From Actinomycetota bacterium (GTDB taxonomy: Bacteria; Actinomycetota; Acidimicrobiia; Acidimicrobiales; Ilumatobacteraceae), in the NCBI GenBank assembly GCA_009726095.1, contig WLMZ01000005.1, forward strand, positions 1 to 64,000: a stretch of 64,000 nt of DNA, in the 5' to 3' direction. Shown piece by piece: positions 20,988-30,455 of the stretch (position 1 is the stretch's first letter; each line of letters starts with the position of its first letter). The notes under the pieces are model-generated. The model saw nothing but the letters and a program-made list of their open reading frames with translations, had not been told where the DNA came from and made no database searches. The translations under genes were made by a program, and so were the position numbers.

Positions 20988-21968
20988 TCAGGCCGGCGGC
21001 GGGTATCTGGCGTCGATACCCGTCTCCCCGCGCAGGCCCGACCGGGTGGCCCGCAGGCCGAGCGTGACGCGATCCCATGACCGCTTCGGCTGACGAAACA
21101 TCCCGGCGAGCGGTTTGAGGACATGCCGCGACGACACGGTGACCGCAATCGCCACCCACAGGCCCTCGCGGCGCAGGACCCGGATGAGGTTGCGTTCCTT
21201 GTGGAAACGACTCCACTCGCTATCTGAATAGCCCGAGAACGACTGGTGCCACAGCGTGGGTCGCGGCAACTTCTTGGGATACAGGCCTACGAGTTCGCGC
21301 ATGAGCTCGTTGTGCACCAACAGTCGCCAACCGTTGCCGTGCAGTCGCCGTCCGAGTTCGAGCTCCTCGAACCCATAGAAGAAGGTGGAATCGTGGCTCT
21401 GTACGTCGGCGAGGGCCCACACCGTGTACACCGGCAGGTAGCCACCGTGCAGATGATCCACATCGGCCAGCCGGGAGGACGGATTGGTACGCGACACAAA
21501 CCCCGTTCGCGAGCTGAGCCTGCCGCCGCTCAGCCCGATCCCGGCGATGTCGGGATCGATCGCGAGTTCATTGGAGAGATCGTGCACGAGTCGCTCGATC
21601 TGACTGTCCGCCACCGGTGGGTCGTCGTCGTCGAAGTGCACGATGAAGTCCTCGGCCGAGGCGATGCTGCGCAGTTCGTCGAACCCGCGATGGAAGGCCC
21701 CAGCGGGTCCGATATTGCGGCCGGTGGCGACATAGCGGTACTCGGTGCGCGTGCTCTGGCGCCCGGCGATGGCTTCGGCCAATGACGCGTCCGAGGCATT
21801 GTCGACGACGACCACCACGCTGGGCGTCAGCGTCTGCTGTTCGAGTAGATCGAGGTAGGCCAGTGCCATCTCCGGCCGGCGATAGGTGCACATGATGCCG
21901 AACAGGTTGCGTTGCACCGCATGCTGTTGCACGACGGCGCCGCCGTCGCCGCCGCCGTCGTTGGACAC
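20988..21968 (-). CDS. Family 2 glycosyltransferase
   Basis: 326 aa from a GTG one base after the ABC-transporter stop; the ORF track start would overlap that gene by 56 bases. GT-A fold: FGIMCTYRRPEMALAYLDLL, VVVVDNASD, the DxD-type metal site IVHFDDDDPP, and further acidic residues in FFYGFEELELGRRL. It resembles galactofuranosyl/rhamnosyl-transferase-like GT2 proteins, though donor and acceptor are unknown. It forms an operon with the ABC exporter. Confidence 0.85.
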   Translation of the reverse strand: MSNDGGGDGGAVVQQHAVQRNLFGIMCTYRRPEMALAYLDLLEQQTLTPSVVVVVDNASDASLAEAIAGRQSTRTEYRYVATGRNIGPAGAFHRGFDELRSIASAEDFIVHFDDDDPPVADSQIERLVHDLSNELAIDPDIAGIGLSGGRLSSRTGFVSRTNPSSRLADVDHLHGGYLPVYTVWALADVQSHDSTFFYGFEELELGRRLHGNGWRLLVHNELMRELVGLYPKKLPRPTLWHQSFSGYSDSEWSRFHKERNLIRVLRREGLWVAIAVTVSSRHVLKPLAGMFRQPKRSWDRVTLGLRATRSGLRGETGIDARYPPPA

Positions 21969-21969
21969 G

Positions 21970-23739
21970 TCAGCGCAAACCAGAGAGCTCCAGCGCCTCT
22001 CGGAAGAAGTCGCTGGTGGCCGCAAGGCGCTCGGGTGTGTCGTAGCCGATCATTTCACCGGACTGGATCACCATGATCCGATCGCAGATGTCCAAGGTGC
22101 TCAGGCGATGGGCGATCACGATGACGGTCATCCGATCCTTGAGGCCAAGCAAGGTGGTACGCACCAGATGCTCGCTGCGAACGTCCAACGCGCTGGTCGG
22201 TTCGTCGAGAATCATCATTTCAGGCGACTCGACCAACGCTCGCGCAATGCACAGGCGCTGTTGCTGGCCGCCGCTGAGATGACCACCGTGTTCGCCGACC
22301 GGGCGGTCGTATCCCTCTGGGAATCCCATGATGTCGTCATGCAAGTGGGCCAGACGCGCCGCCCGCTCTACGTCGGCATGGCTGACGTCGTCTCGTAGGA
22401 AACGGATGTTGTCAGCAATCGAGCCAGCGATCAGATGCGCCGTCTGCGGTACAAAGGTGACCTTGCGCGCCCATTCGGTCTTGTCGAGTTCGCTGATGTC
22501 TCGTTCGCCGACCAGGATTCTGCCCCGCTGAGGATCGCGAAGCCCAAGTAGTAACTGCACGAGCGTGGACTTACCGCCACCCGAGGGACCCACAATGCCC
22601 ACGATCTCGTGCGGGTCGACAGCAAAGGAGATGTCGTGGAGCACCTCTTGGCCGGCGACATACGAGAAGGAAACGTTCTCCACCCGAAGTTCGCCGATCT
22701 CACTGACAGCGACACCGCCATCATGACGTTTGCCATCGCTGAACAGCTGCAGTTGGGTCTGGAGGACTTCGATAGCAGGGATGCTGCCGGCCATCGAGGT
22801 GTACGAGCCCTGCAGAGCCTGACCGTAGCTGAGCGAGCGCAGCATGACGAGCATGACAGCACCCAGCGAGGTGAGGCTCGTCACCTTCGACTCGGCCACC
22901 ACAGCGAGCGCACCGAGCAGCGCCAGATATGCGAGTCCGACGTAAATCGGGGTGGCCAGACCGGCGGCGATTTGGAACCGCGCGACCTTTACCCGAAACT
23001 CCTCGATGAGGGTGCCGACGCGCCGACGCGCCTGATCCTGCACGTGGAACACGTGCAGCTCGAGGCCCAGCTCAGAAACCTCGTTCAGTGAGGTCGCGAA
23101 CTCCATGCCAGCGGCCGACACCAGCGCCCCGCGTCGACGAACCACCGCTCGTAAGGGACGGAGCAAGGCGCCGAGGATTCCAACGGAGAGAACCAGAACG
23201 AGCGCACCCACTGGGTCGACAGCGATGGACAGACCGAGCAGGGCAACCAGGTTGGCCGAGGCGAGCACCGCCAAGCTCAACGACTGCATGATCGCTGATG
23301 TCTGTCCGCTGTAGGTGGTGAGGAGTTCTTGCAGACTGCCCGCACGCTGCGCCTGCTGAATCTCCCACGAGGAATCCAGGAATGCGCTGGACAAACGATG
23401 GCGCACGTCGGCGATTACATTCGCGGTGAGATTGGCCGACTGCACGCTGGACCACGCCGCAAGCGCAACCCGCAGCAGAACAAGGCCGAGCGCGAGGAGA
23501 AGCGTCTGATGCACCGAGAGGTAGCGATCGGCCACGATGCCGACCCTGCCCTTTCGATCTGTGATGGCAAACGCTGCTCTGGTCACCGTGACCAAAAACA
23601 GTGCCTCTGCAATACCTCCGGCGAACGCTGTGAACGCCAACCCCACAAGTGCCGGGCGGCGACCGTGTACCACAAACTGCAGCGGGGTATCGCTCCGTTC
23701 GGCGGTTGCTCCCCGCGCTCGTCTCGCAGACACTTGCAT
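21970..23739 (-). CDS. ABC exporter, fused permease and ATPase
   Basis: 589 aa. Six TM helices in about the first 320 residues, then the ATPase with Walker A GPSGGGKST, Q-loop FVPQTA, signature LSGGQQQR, Walker B MMILDEPTSALD and the switch His (VIVIAHRLS). The start is backed by a strong GGGAGGAG site. Size and layout match PglK/MsbA-type exporters, some of which flip lipid-linked oligosaccharides. It is the only transporter in the island that could move the glycan across the membrane, so a flippase role is plausible, but this is inference. Confidence 0.9.
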   Translation of the reverse strand: MQVSARRARGATAERSDTPLQFVVHGRRPALVGLAFTAFAGGIAEALFLVTVTRAAFAITDRKGRVGIVADRYLSVHQTLLLALGLVLLRVALAAWSSVQSANLTANVIADVRHRLSSAFLDSSWEIQQAQRAGSLQELLTTYSGQTSAIMQSLSLAVLASANLVALLGLSIAVDPVGALVLVLSVGILGALLRPLRAVVRRRGALVSAAGMEFATSLNEVSELGLELHVFHVQDQARRRVGTLIEEFRVKVARFQIAAGLATPIYVGLAYLALLGALAVVAESKVTSLTSLGAVMLVMLRSLSYGQALQGSYTSMAGSIPAIEVLQTQLQLFSDGKRHDGGVAVSEIGELRVENVSFSYVAGQEVLHDISFAVDPHEIVGIVGPSGGGKSTLVQLLLGLRDPQRGRILVGERDISELDKTEWARKVTFVPQTAHLIAGSIADNIRFLRDDVSHADVERAARLAHLHDDIMGFPEGYDRPVGEHGGHLSGGQQQRLCIARALVESPEMMILDEPTSALDVRSEHLVRTTLLGLKDRMTVIVIAHRLSTLDICDRIMVIQSGEMIGYDTPERLAATSDFFREALELSGLR

Positions 23740-23744
23740 GTACG

Positions 23745-23753
23745 TCTCCTCCC
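23745..23753 (-). promoter_or_regulatory. Ribosome binding site GGGAGGAGA
   Basis: Strong Shine-Dalgarno five bases before the ATG of the ABC exporter. It supports that start and suggests high translation. Confidence 0.75.
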
Positions 23754-23804
23754 ACCAGATTCACACGATATCGACCCGCAAAGCCCGACGCTGCGACGGC
23801 TATG

Positions 23805-24473
23805 TCAACCCGAAGTACCGGCCCACAAGGCCAGAGTCTGCACCCGGGAGGATGACAGGCGCTCGAGCAGCAGCCTTGTTGCCTCCACAGTCTTGTCGGT
23901 CGTGTCATGCATCAGCACAACGCCTCCGTCGAGTGCGTGAAGCGATCGGTCGAGGATCGAGTCGACCGTCGATTCCTCACGCCAGTCTCCGGAATCAATG
24001 CCCCACAACCACGTCTCTGCCTTGAGCCGGCGGAGCATCAGCGCTGTGCGCAGCGTGAGATGACCGTGCGGGGGGCGATAGAGACGGACTGGGTGGCCAA
24101 TCGTGTGCGCCAGGGCTGAGAACACCTGCTCGGTGTCGCGTCGGGCAGCACTGAGAGAGATACGGCCAAAGTCTGGGTGGTGCATCGAGTGCGCTCCTAC
24201 CGAATGACCTTCTTGAATCATCCTCCGAACGATGTCGGGGCACCTCTCCGCCTTCTCTCCGATGACGAAGAAGGTGGCGTGCACTCCAAATGCGCTCAAC
24301 AAATCGAGCAAACGAGGGGTGACCTCAGGATCCGGCCCGTCGTCGTACGTCAATGCGACGCATCGTCCACGGACCGTGGAATGGCTTCCCGCAACCGCCT
24401 TCAAGATGGTGCGCCGCAAGCGTCCGGCAACGCTGCGGGCACGACGGGCGACCGCGAAGAGACGTGCGTTCAC
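23805..24473 (-). CDS. Polysaccharide deacetylase (NodB/CE4 family)
   Basis: 222 aa starting at GTG. The CE4 motifs are complete: ALTYDDGPDPEVT (catalytic and metal Asp), HSVGAHSMHHPDF (metal His pair), YRPPHGH, GIDSGDW and VVLMHDT (catalytic His). The N-terminus is basic with no clear signal peptide, so a cytoplasmic or membrane-associated enzyme is possible. It would remove N-acetyl groups from a hexosamine in the polymer or in peptidoglycan. It lies upstream of the ABC exporter in the same direction, gap 65 bp. Confidence 0.9.
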   Translation of the reverse strand: MNARLFAVARRARSVAGRLRRTILKAVAGSHSTVRGRCVALTYDDGPDPEVTPRLLDLLSAFGVHATFFVIGEKAERCPDIVRRMIQEGHSVGAHSMHHPDFGRISLSAARRDTEQVFSALAHTIGHPVRLYRPPHGHLTLRTALMLRRLKAETWLWGIDSGDWREESTVDSILDRSLHALDGGVVLMHDTTDKTVEATRLLLERLSSSRVQTLALWAGTSG

Positions 24474-24726
24474 AAAACACGTCCATCACGCCAGCAACGC
24501 TGTCTCTGCAAGTCCCCTGCCCTCCGGCCTTCGAACGGTCAACCTCGAGCAGGCTAATTGAATCCCCCTGGCGGGGCACACCACACCCGATGCAGCCGTC
24601 ACCGGAAACGCCCGACCGCGGACACGATCGCGATGTGCAGCATTTCCCTGGGCATCGATCCGTTCATTCGCTGGAACTGCTGCCCGAGTGTCACCCGGTC
24701 CTAGATACGCGACCTACCATGATGCT

Positions 24727-25710
24727 GTGAAGGCCGACAGCGAGAACCGGCGATCGTCACCCGCGAATCCACTGTTCCGCATTGACCCGCAGGGCAACCT
24801 CGGCAACCAGATGCTGCAGTACATGGCGGCGCTCACCATCGCCAGCCACGTACCGGGGCTGATGGTCTGCGGTCACGACCTGCCTGTGTGGGGCCTATCA
24901 ACGCCGGTTCCACCTGACTACCCGCCAGACGCCATCCAGGTCGGGGGCCGCTATCTCCCTGCACATCAGATCGCGCGCTACATGCGGCGTGGGGCGCTGC
25001 GTGCGCTGACGGTCGGGGTCGTGAGCCTTCGCCTGGAACACCTTGTTCCGCTGGACATTGGCCGGGAGGTCTTTCGTCCCCCGATCGGCCTGGCGGTGGA
25101 TGGCTACGGACCTGACTGCGTCGTGATCAACATCAGAGCTGGCGAGGTGCTCGGCGATGTACATCCCGACTATGGGCCCATCCCGCTCTCGTTCATGTCG
25201 CAGGTGATCGAATCGTCGCAACTCCACCCGGTCTTCATCGGACAACTGGGCGATGATCCCTACTCCCTTGCAATTCGCCGTCGATACCCGAACGCGACCT
25301 TTCGCCCGAGCCAGGGAGCACTGATCGATTTCGAGATCATCCGGCGTTCGAGCGAGATCGCGATTGCCGTGAGCACGTTCTCATGGCTGGCAGCCTGGCT
25401 CTCGTCGGCGCATCGCATTCACATGCCGGTCTCGGGTTTCTACAATCCCCGGCAACGGCCCGGCATCGACCTGCTCGCCGTAGACGACGACCGTTACCGT
25501 TTCTATGACTGCGAGGTTGCCGAATGGCGGGCAACCACGGCAGATTTCGACAGCCTGTTGGCACACAGGGAGCACGCCATCCTGACGGCGGCGCAGATAC
25601 AAGCACGGCGAGAGCAAGCCAAGCGACGAACAGCGTGGTCCGACCTCTGCCGACAAGCCGAGTTCGCATGGCAGTGCCGCCAGCGCTGGGCGCATGACCG
25701 CATTCGATGA
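24727..25710 (+). CDS. GT11-like (alpha-1,2-fucosyltransferase family) glycosyltransferase
   Basis: 327 aa from a GTG; a GTG 39 bases upstream is an alternative, and neither has a Shine-Dalgarno, so leaderless translation is possible. The N-terminal QGNLGNQMLQYMAALTIA matches the GNQMFQYA signature of GT11. VVINIRAGE stands where the donor-binding HxRRGD motif is expected, and AVSTFSWLAAWLS matches the STFSWWGAWL motif. I read it as a divergent GT11 enzyme; use of GDP-fucose is inferred and not shown. It is flanked by minus-strand genes on both sides. Confidence 0.7.
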   Translation: MKADSENRRSSPANPLFRIDPQGNLGNQMLQYMAALTIASHVPGLMVCGHDLPVWGLSTPVPPDYPPDAIQVGGRYLPAHQIARYMRRGALRALTVGVVSLRLEHLVPLDIGREVFRPPIGLAVDGYGPDCVVINIRAGEVLGDVHPDYGPIPLSFMSQVIESSQLHPVFIGQLGDDPYSLAIRRRYPNATFRPSQGALIDFEIIRRSSEIAIAVSTFSWLAAWLSSAHRIHMPVSGFYNPRQRPGIDLLAVDDDRYRFYDCEVAEWRATTADFDSLLAHREHAILTAAQIQARREQAKRRTAWSDLCRQAEFAWQCRQRWAHDRIR

Positions 25711-25740
25711 GGACTGAGTTCGCTGACAAGAGCGCGATGA

Positions 25741-26352
25741 TCAGGACAACGACTCTGCCTCGGCGGCAGCAAGGAAACCCTCGGGGTCGTTGGCGAGCAT
25801 CAGCGGAAGATGGCGCTTGATGCGTTCGTCGTCCCAATCCCACCACTTCAGATCGAGCAATCGGGCGATGATGTCATCGCTGAACCGCTTGCGCACCACC
25901 ACCCCCGGGTTTCCCACCACGATGGCATACGGCGGCACATCACGAGCAACGACTGCGGCCGCACCGATGACCGCACCATCGCCAATCGTGACTCCCGACA
26001 TGATCATGGCATCAGAGCCGATCCAGACGTCGTTGCCGATGTTGACATCGCCACGAATGCGTGGGTGGCCGGTGATGTGACGGGCCTCCGGCCAGAACAC
26101 GCTGAACGGGTACGTGGTCACCCAGTCGACACGGTGCTCACCGCCGATGAAGATCTGCGAACCCTTGGCAATCGAGCAGAACGCTCCGATACGCACGGTG
26201 GGACCTTCCTGCCAGCTCCTGATGCGCGGGGTGCCATAGGTGCCGCGACCGATCTGGAACTGCGGGTATTTCTCCTGGATCGTCGGCTGGCGTTTCTCCA
26301 CCTGAAGTTTGAGCCATCGTTTGACGGCGGCGGCACACCTTCGGAGGTTCAT
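25741..26352 (-). CDS. Hexapeptide-repeat acetyltransferase (CatB/Vat-like)
   Basis: 203 aa from the ATG giving [13 protein letters not shown], chosen over the longer frame because AAAGGTGG precedes it. Left-handed beta-helix repeats are visible ([IV]Gxxxx repeats: [33 protein letters not shown]), followed by the typical ending [14 protein letters not shown] and a C-terminal helix with [10 protein letters not shown]. It would O- or N-acetylate a sugar using acetyl-CoA. The same architecture is used by streptogramin and chloramphenicol acetyltransferases, but context argues for polysaccharide decoration. Confidence 0.87.
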   Translation of the reverse strand: MNLRRCAAAVKRWLKLQVEKRQPTIQEKYPQFQIGRGTYGTPRIRSWQEGPTVRIGAFCSIAKGSQIFIGGEHRVDWVTTYPFSVFWPEARHITGHPRIRGDVNIGNDVWIGSDAMIMSGVTIGDGAVIGAAAVVARDVPPYAIVVGNPGVVVRKRFSDDIIARLLDLKWWDWDDERIKRHLPLMLANDPEGFLAAAEAESLS

Positions 26353-26411
26353 GGTCCACCTTTCGTTTCGATGAGAGGGCCGGTCGGGCGCAGTCAACCC
26401 GCGATGGTCCG

Positions 26412-27236
26412 TCAGGCCGGAAGATACTCGGTAACAGCCGAAGCCCAGACCAGACGGGCCTGCTCGACGAGGTTGGGGTTGCCCTGTGTGGAATAGAAGT
26501 TGTGGTAAACGACATCGCCGTAGACCGAACCAACCATGCCGTCACCGCGGGTCGATGTAATTGGCACGCGATGCAAGGTGACGCTGCCCCTCGCTACCGC
26601 AACGGTCTGACAGAGCGCTTCGCCCACATCCAGGAAGAGACCCTGCGGAGCCTCACCCGATTGAGTACGGACGCCGATCGGCACGAAGCTGAGCTTCATG
26701 TCGAGGAAATCCTTGCGACGCATCGCCAGATACGACGGGTGGATGAACGCGCGCTGCACGTACGCACCGGCAACAACCGCCCCCTGCGCCAGCGGCTCGA
26801 TGACGGTAGACAACCACCCCTTCGAGATCGGAAACGCGTCGACATCGAGTGCAATCACGTGGGTTGTACGGGCATTGATGAACGCTGTATCCAGACCAAG
26901 CCCGTGACCGAAGTTGAACGGCAGCGTCACGGTGGTGACATCGGGTTGGGCGGCCAGGAACTCGGCGGTGCCATCGTCGGAGTTGTTGTCGACCACCAGG
27001 ATCTCCACATCGTCGCCACCGAATGTGCGGACCCCCTGCAGGAACGCCTTCAGGAACGGCATCGAGTTCCAGGTGACCGTCACCACGGTGACCCCCTGCC
27101 GTTCAGGGACGTCAACCGCGCGACGCCGCGCCCGGGCAACAATCTGCTTGGCAACTGAGCGGCGTCCGCGCATGTTCAGCCGGGACACGCTCTTGCGTGC
27201 GCTGACGGCAGTTCCACGAAAGCTGGTGCGAGCCAT
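26412..27236 (-). CDS. Family 2 glycosyltransferase
   Basis: 274 aa. A basic N-terminus of about 45 residues precedes a GT-A domain: [46 protein letters not shown] and the DxD-like [11 protein letters not shown]. The gene sits between the acetyltransferase (59-bp gap) and a methyltransferase in one direction, so the three probably act on the same repeat unit. Sugar specificity is unknown. Confidence 0.85.
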   Translation of the reverse strand: MARTSFRGTAVSARKSVSRLNMRGRRSVAKQIVARARRRAVDVPERQGVTVVTVTWNSMPFLKAFLQGVRTFGGDDVEILVVDNNSDDGTAEFLAAQPDVTTVTLPFNFGHGLGLDTAFINARTTHVIALDVDAFPISKGWLSTVIEPLAQGAVVAGAYVQRAFIHPSYLAMRRKDFLDMKLSFVPIGVRTQSGEAPQGLFLDVGEALCQTVAVARGSVTLHRVPITSTRGDGMVGSVYGDVVYHNFYSTQGNPNLVEQARLVWASAVTEYLPA

Positions 27237-27251
27237 GCTTCGATTCTATTC

Positions 27252-28100
27252 TCAGGGCTGGTTCGTCTTCGCTGAACCAACAAGAGTTCGCCGGACCTTC
27301 TTGAGCACCGGGCCCAGGGCGGACTTGCCCAGGCGGCGCTTCGCCTGACGCAACCGCATGGCGGGCGGAGTGTGCCGACGATCGCGTTGGGCACGCAGTT
27401 CGGCGACCGATCCACGATTTTGCCACGGGTCGACAGGGAACACATCCCGCATCGCTGACCAGTCGCCTTTCACGACGCGTAACGTTGGAAGCAGATCCGT
27501 CTCGAACGTGTCGAAGCTGAGGCTGCCGTATTTCCGCCACGCCTCTTCTAGGTCGGGCAGAGCCCGAGAAGGGTCGAGATTTCGAATGACGCCGAGGCCG
27601 GTCGGGCGCGCATCGAGCACCGTGACCTCGAGGTCGGGCCGTTCTTCGCGAAGGTAGTACAGCAGCTTCCAGACGTCACCCGTCCACACATTGGTGGAGC
27701 GTTGTCGCTGCGCCTCTACGGCCCCTGGGGGCAGGCAATCGTGGAGCAGCACGACGGTGCCGGGGTGGGCGCTGCGTTCGATGTTGAGGAAGTCACGCAG
27801 GGCAAACTCCCACAGGTGCATCCCATCGATGAAGGCAAGATCGATGGGCCGGCCGGACAGGTGTTGGGAGATCCGTCCACTCGCGAAGAAGTCGTCGGAG
27901 GTGCAGCGCTCGACGATCGCTCCAGCAGCAAGCGGCCGCAGTATCCGTGCACACGGATCGACCGCAATCACCGTCGTGACATCAAGTGCAAGACACGCAC
28001 TGTCGCCTTCGCGGACGCCGATCTCTACATAGGTCCGGGGGTTCAGGCTCTGATGGAGCAGATCGAGGACCCGATAGTACGAAAGTGCACCATCATTCAT
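27252..28100 (-). CDS. Class I SAM-dependent methyltransferase (family 24 type)
   Basis: 282 aa. The SAM-binding motif is YVEIGVREGDSACLAL, followed by VIAVDP and the acidic IDLAFIDGMHLWEFALRDF, then VLLHDCLPP, the pattern of small-molecule and sugar O-methyltransferases of the Methyltransf_24 group. Its ATG overlaps the stop of the broken upstream glycosyltransferase in that gene's original frame (ATGA), which shows the two were once coupled. It likely methylates a sugar of the polymer. Confidence 0.82.
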   Translation of the reverse strand: MNDGALSYYRVLDLLHQSLNPRTYVEIGVREGDSACLALDVTTVIAVDPCARILRPLAAGAIVERCTSDDFFASGRISQHLSGRPIDLAFIDGMHLWEFALRDFLNIERSAHPGTVVLLHDCLPPGAVEAQRQRSTNVWTGDVWKLLYYLREERPDLEVTVLDARPTGLGVIRNLDPSRALPDLEEAWRKYGSLSFDTFETDLLPTLRVVKGDWSAMRDVFPVDPWQNRGSVAELRAQRDRRHTPPAMRLRQAKRRLGKSALGPVLKKVRRTLVGSAKTNQP

Positions 28101-28764
28101 TGGACGGCTCCCTCCCGGAACGGGACGCGGCGGCCGATACGGCGACCGAGTATTTCGACGTGGCGGATCGACACGAGATTGCCACTCGCGTTCTCGCCAG
28201 TCCCGATCTCCCAGATGGTGCTGGCGAACGGCAGAGGCTCCATCGTGAAGCCGCGGAGATCAAGCCGGGCAGCCCACTTTCCATGGATGTGGATCCGTTG
28301 AGATGATGAAAGTCCGTCGCCACATACTGAAGCGTTCGGGAACCCACCGTATGGATGAAGCCAGAGGGCGAGAACCAGCCCGGGTGTTGCGGCGTCAGGT
28401 TGGCGTAGTGGGACAGACCGTGGTGGAGAAGATCATCGCAATCGATGAACATCACATGATCGGCCGACATCTGACGAGCGGCCGCCACACCCGCTGCGAG
28501 CTTGCACCCCTTGTCTCTCACCCCATCGGTGAACGAGACGCGTGCAGTGCGCTGACTCGTGGGAGGTGGGAACGTCACCCGAAGCGGGATCACCTTCGGG
28601 CTGGAGACACTGAGCGGCGGGAGTTCGTTGTTCACGACGATGACACGAAAATCCTGATCGACCTGCCGGCACACTGAATGGAGCGTTGCGTCCAGGAGTG
28701 CCCCCACCCTCGAAAATGATTTTGAGTTCAGCGGATGTCGGACCGCAGTGACGAAGGCAAGCAC
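28097..28764 (-). pseudogene. Glycosyltransferase inactivated by an internal deletion and frameshift
   Basis: The GTG at 28764 has AGAGGAGC six bases upstream and begins like the intact paralogue at 33504-34382 (LAFVTAVRHPLNSKSFSRVG versus LVFVTSIRHPHNSSSYQRVG). Similarity runs through FIHTVG and NGST. The frame then goes wrong; in another frame it resumes as HGKWAARLDLRGFTMEPLPF and IGTGENASGNLVS, matching the paralogue's HGLWEEHLATRGHRMEALPF and IGTGENLSGNLVS. By my alignment 112 nt are missing near 28285. The restored frame ends at a TGA overlapping the methyltransferase ATG, confirming the original end. The 289-aa open frame in the track is this gene read on in the wrong frame. Confidence 0.8.
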
Positions 28765-28961
28765 AGAACAGCTCCTCTGAGAACAAATACGTCGCAGAAC
28801 AGGCAATGGTCGAACGCAATCATTGCGATGACCTCCGAATGCCAACCATTCGCTGCGGCTCAACGCAATATTGACACAACACTTCATCACGAAAAAACCG
28901 CTTCTCGCTCCCGCCGAATACACTGTTTTGAAGCGGAGTACTGCAAGGTGTGCGTAGCTCA

Positions 28962-30053
28962 ATGAAGTTTCACTGGTTTTGGCCGTTTGCGCGCAGTGAA
29001 GAACTCGACTGGGCGCGCTCTACCCTGCGCCCGGGCGAGACCCTGGTGACCGAGGTGATCGATCGCGCCGAGGCCCCCGCTGCGGGCACAACACATGGCG
29101 TGACAGTGCTGCGCGATCTTCCCGACGTCAAGCGGTCGGTCGGCCGGATGGGTTGGGCTCCATCACGGGCAGCGACATATCGAGAGCGGGCGGCTATACG
29201 CCGCAGACATTGGAAATCGAACGAATACGACCTGTTCCATCTGCATTACGTGAACCGTTTCACCGACACCTTCACCCGGTTTCCGACTCCGCTGGTCATG
29301 AGCGTCCACGACGTGATGCCGCACAACCCGCGCCTCGGAACGCGTCTCGAGCACCAACTCCTCGCCCACATGTACAAACGCCCGAACGCCTTGATCGTGC
29401 ATCACGCTCGGCTTGCAGACGAGTTGCACACCACTTTCGGCATTCCCCACGCGCGCATCCACGTCGTGCCTCACCAGGTCTTTCCGATCGACGTCGAGCC
29501 CTCACCGCGCCCGGAAGGCCCACCACTGCTGCTCTTCTTCGGCGCGTTCCGCACGAACAAGGGCATGGAGGTACTCGATGAGGCGATGTCACTGCTCGGT
29601 GGTCAAGACGTCCGTCTCGCGATCGCCGGACACGGGGAGAAGAAGCTCGAGGACCTTGCGCTCGACATGGCCCGACGCGACGAGCGCATTCACGTCAGCA
29701 TCGGATTTGCGACGCTGCGCGAGAAGCAAGAACTGTTCCAGGCAGCCTCCGTTGTGGTGCTCCCCTACACCTCGTTCGCATCGCAAAGCGGCGTACTGCA
29801 CGATGCATATGGCCACGGGAGGCCCGTCGTCGTGACCGACGTCGGCGCCCTCGGCGACACCGTGCGCGACGAGCGCACGGGGTTCGTGGTCCCTCCTCGC
29901 GATGCGGCGGGTCTCGCCACCGCGATTCGCCGCGTGCTCGAGCCGGATCAGTGGGACGAGGCAGCAGCAGCGTGCAAGCGGATCGCCCACGAGCGATCGC
30001 ACGCACACATCGGAATCCGACTCCGAGAGGTGTACGACGAAGTGCTGCGCTGA
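28962..30053 (+). CDS. Family 4 glycosyltransferase
   Basis: 363 aa from the ATG giving MKFHWFWPFARSEEL; a GTG twelve bases upstream is possible. GT-B fold: HLHYVNRFTDTF and SVHDVMPHNPRLGTRLEHQL in the N-domain, LLFFGAFRTNKGMEVL at the start of the C-domain, and VVLPYTSFASQSGVLHDAYGHGRPVVVTDVG, the GT4 nucleotide-sugar loop, then a C-terminal helix. A TTGACA stands about 85 bp upstream but I see no matching -10. It diverges from the broken GT. Confidence 0.88.
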   Translation: MKFHWFWPFARSEELDWARSTLRPGETLVTEVIDRAEAPAAGTTHGVTVLRDLPDVKRSVGRMGWAPSRAATYRERAAIRRRHWKSNEYDLFHLHYVNRFTDTFTRFPTPLVMSVHDVMPHNPRLGTRLEHQLLAHMYKRPNALIVHHARLADELHTTFGIPHARIHVVPHQVFPIDVEPSPRPEGPPLLLFFGAFRTNKGMEVLDEAMSLLGGQDVRLAIAGHGEKKLEDLALDMARRDERIHVSIGFATLREKQELFQAASVVVLPYTSFASQSGVLHDAYGHGRPVVVTDVGALGDTVRDERTGFVVPPRDAAGLATAIRRVLEPDQWDEAAAACKRIAHERSHAHIGIRLREVYDEVLR

Positions 30054-30131
30054 TCAACGTCATGCAACGCCGGCGGTACTTGCAGGCCATGGTCGGACTG
30101 GCAGTAGATCCGTGCCCTAGAGGGCTCATCC

Positions 30132-30155
30132 CCACTGCCGGAACGCCCGCAGTGG
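30132..30155 (+). terminator. Inverted repeat downstream of a GT4 gene (weak terminator candidate)
   Basis: CCACTGC and GCAGTGG form a perfect 7-bp stem around a 10-nt loop, about 80 bp after the stop of the upstream GT4. There is no T-run after it, so intrinsic termination is doubtful. Confidence 0.25.
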
Positions 30156-30236
30156 ACAGAATCCGATGTCCGCCGGCGGTACCTGTCGGTTGGCCGGGTC
30201 GGTGAAGGTTGAACTCGAGCTCCGTCTGGTCGTTTC

Positions 30237-30314
30237 AGACCCAAGACCCAAGACCCAAGCACGAAGCACGAAGCACGAAGCACGAAGCACGAAGCACGAA
30301 GCACGAAGCACGAA
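30237..30314. repeat. Two adjoining heptanucleotide tandem arrays in the same register
   Basis: Three copies of agaccca are followed without loss of phase by eight copies of agcacga (equivalently gcacgaa from 30259). All are perfect. Read as protein the second array would give a FVLRASC heptapeptide repeat, but no gene signals support translation. The layout resembles heptameric short tandem repeats known in cyanobacterial intergenic regions. Confidence 0.95.
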
Positions 30315-30455
30315 GACAGCACAACCACCGTCGGGCCGGGCCAGATTCGAGCCCGCGATTGCCGAGCGTGCAACCGCGAATCCTCGGCACCTTGCCCACA
30401 GGGCAGATATCGGGTTCGGCTGGCTGGCTCGACCTGTCGCGCTAGGTTGCTCACC

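Larger units (their letters stand above)
30054..30455. other. 402-bp gene-free region between two GT4 genes
   Basis: No credible coding frame: the open frames here are driven by the tandem repeats. It holds a 12-bp direct repeat cgccggcggtac (30068-30079 and 30171-30182), a 7-bp hairpin, and the heptanucleotide arrays described separately. The promoter of the downstream glycosyltransferase should also lie here, but I cannot point to it. Confidence 0.7.

Noticed and set aside
28871-28899. Promoter with TTGACA upstream of the GT4 at 28962
   Set aside because: At 17-bp spacing the -10 position reads AAAACC, so the match is not good enough.
28097-28962. 289-aa ORF as an intact gene
   Set aside because: Its first 66 residues precede the real GTG start and its last 60 are out of frame relative to the paralogue.
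30237-30314. CRISPR array
   Set aside because: Units are only 7 bp, directly joined, with no spacers and no cas genes.
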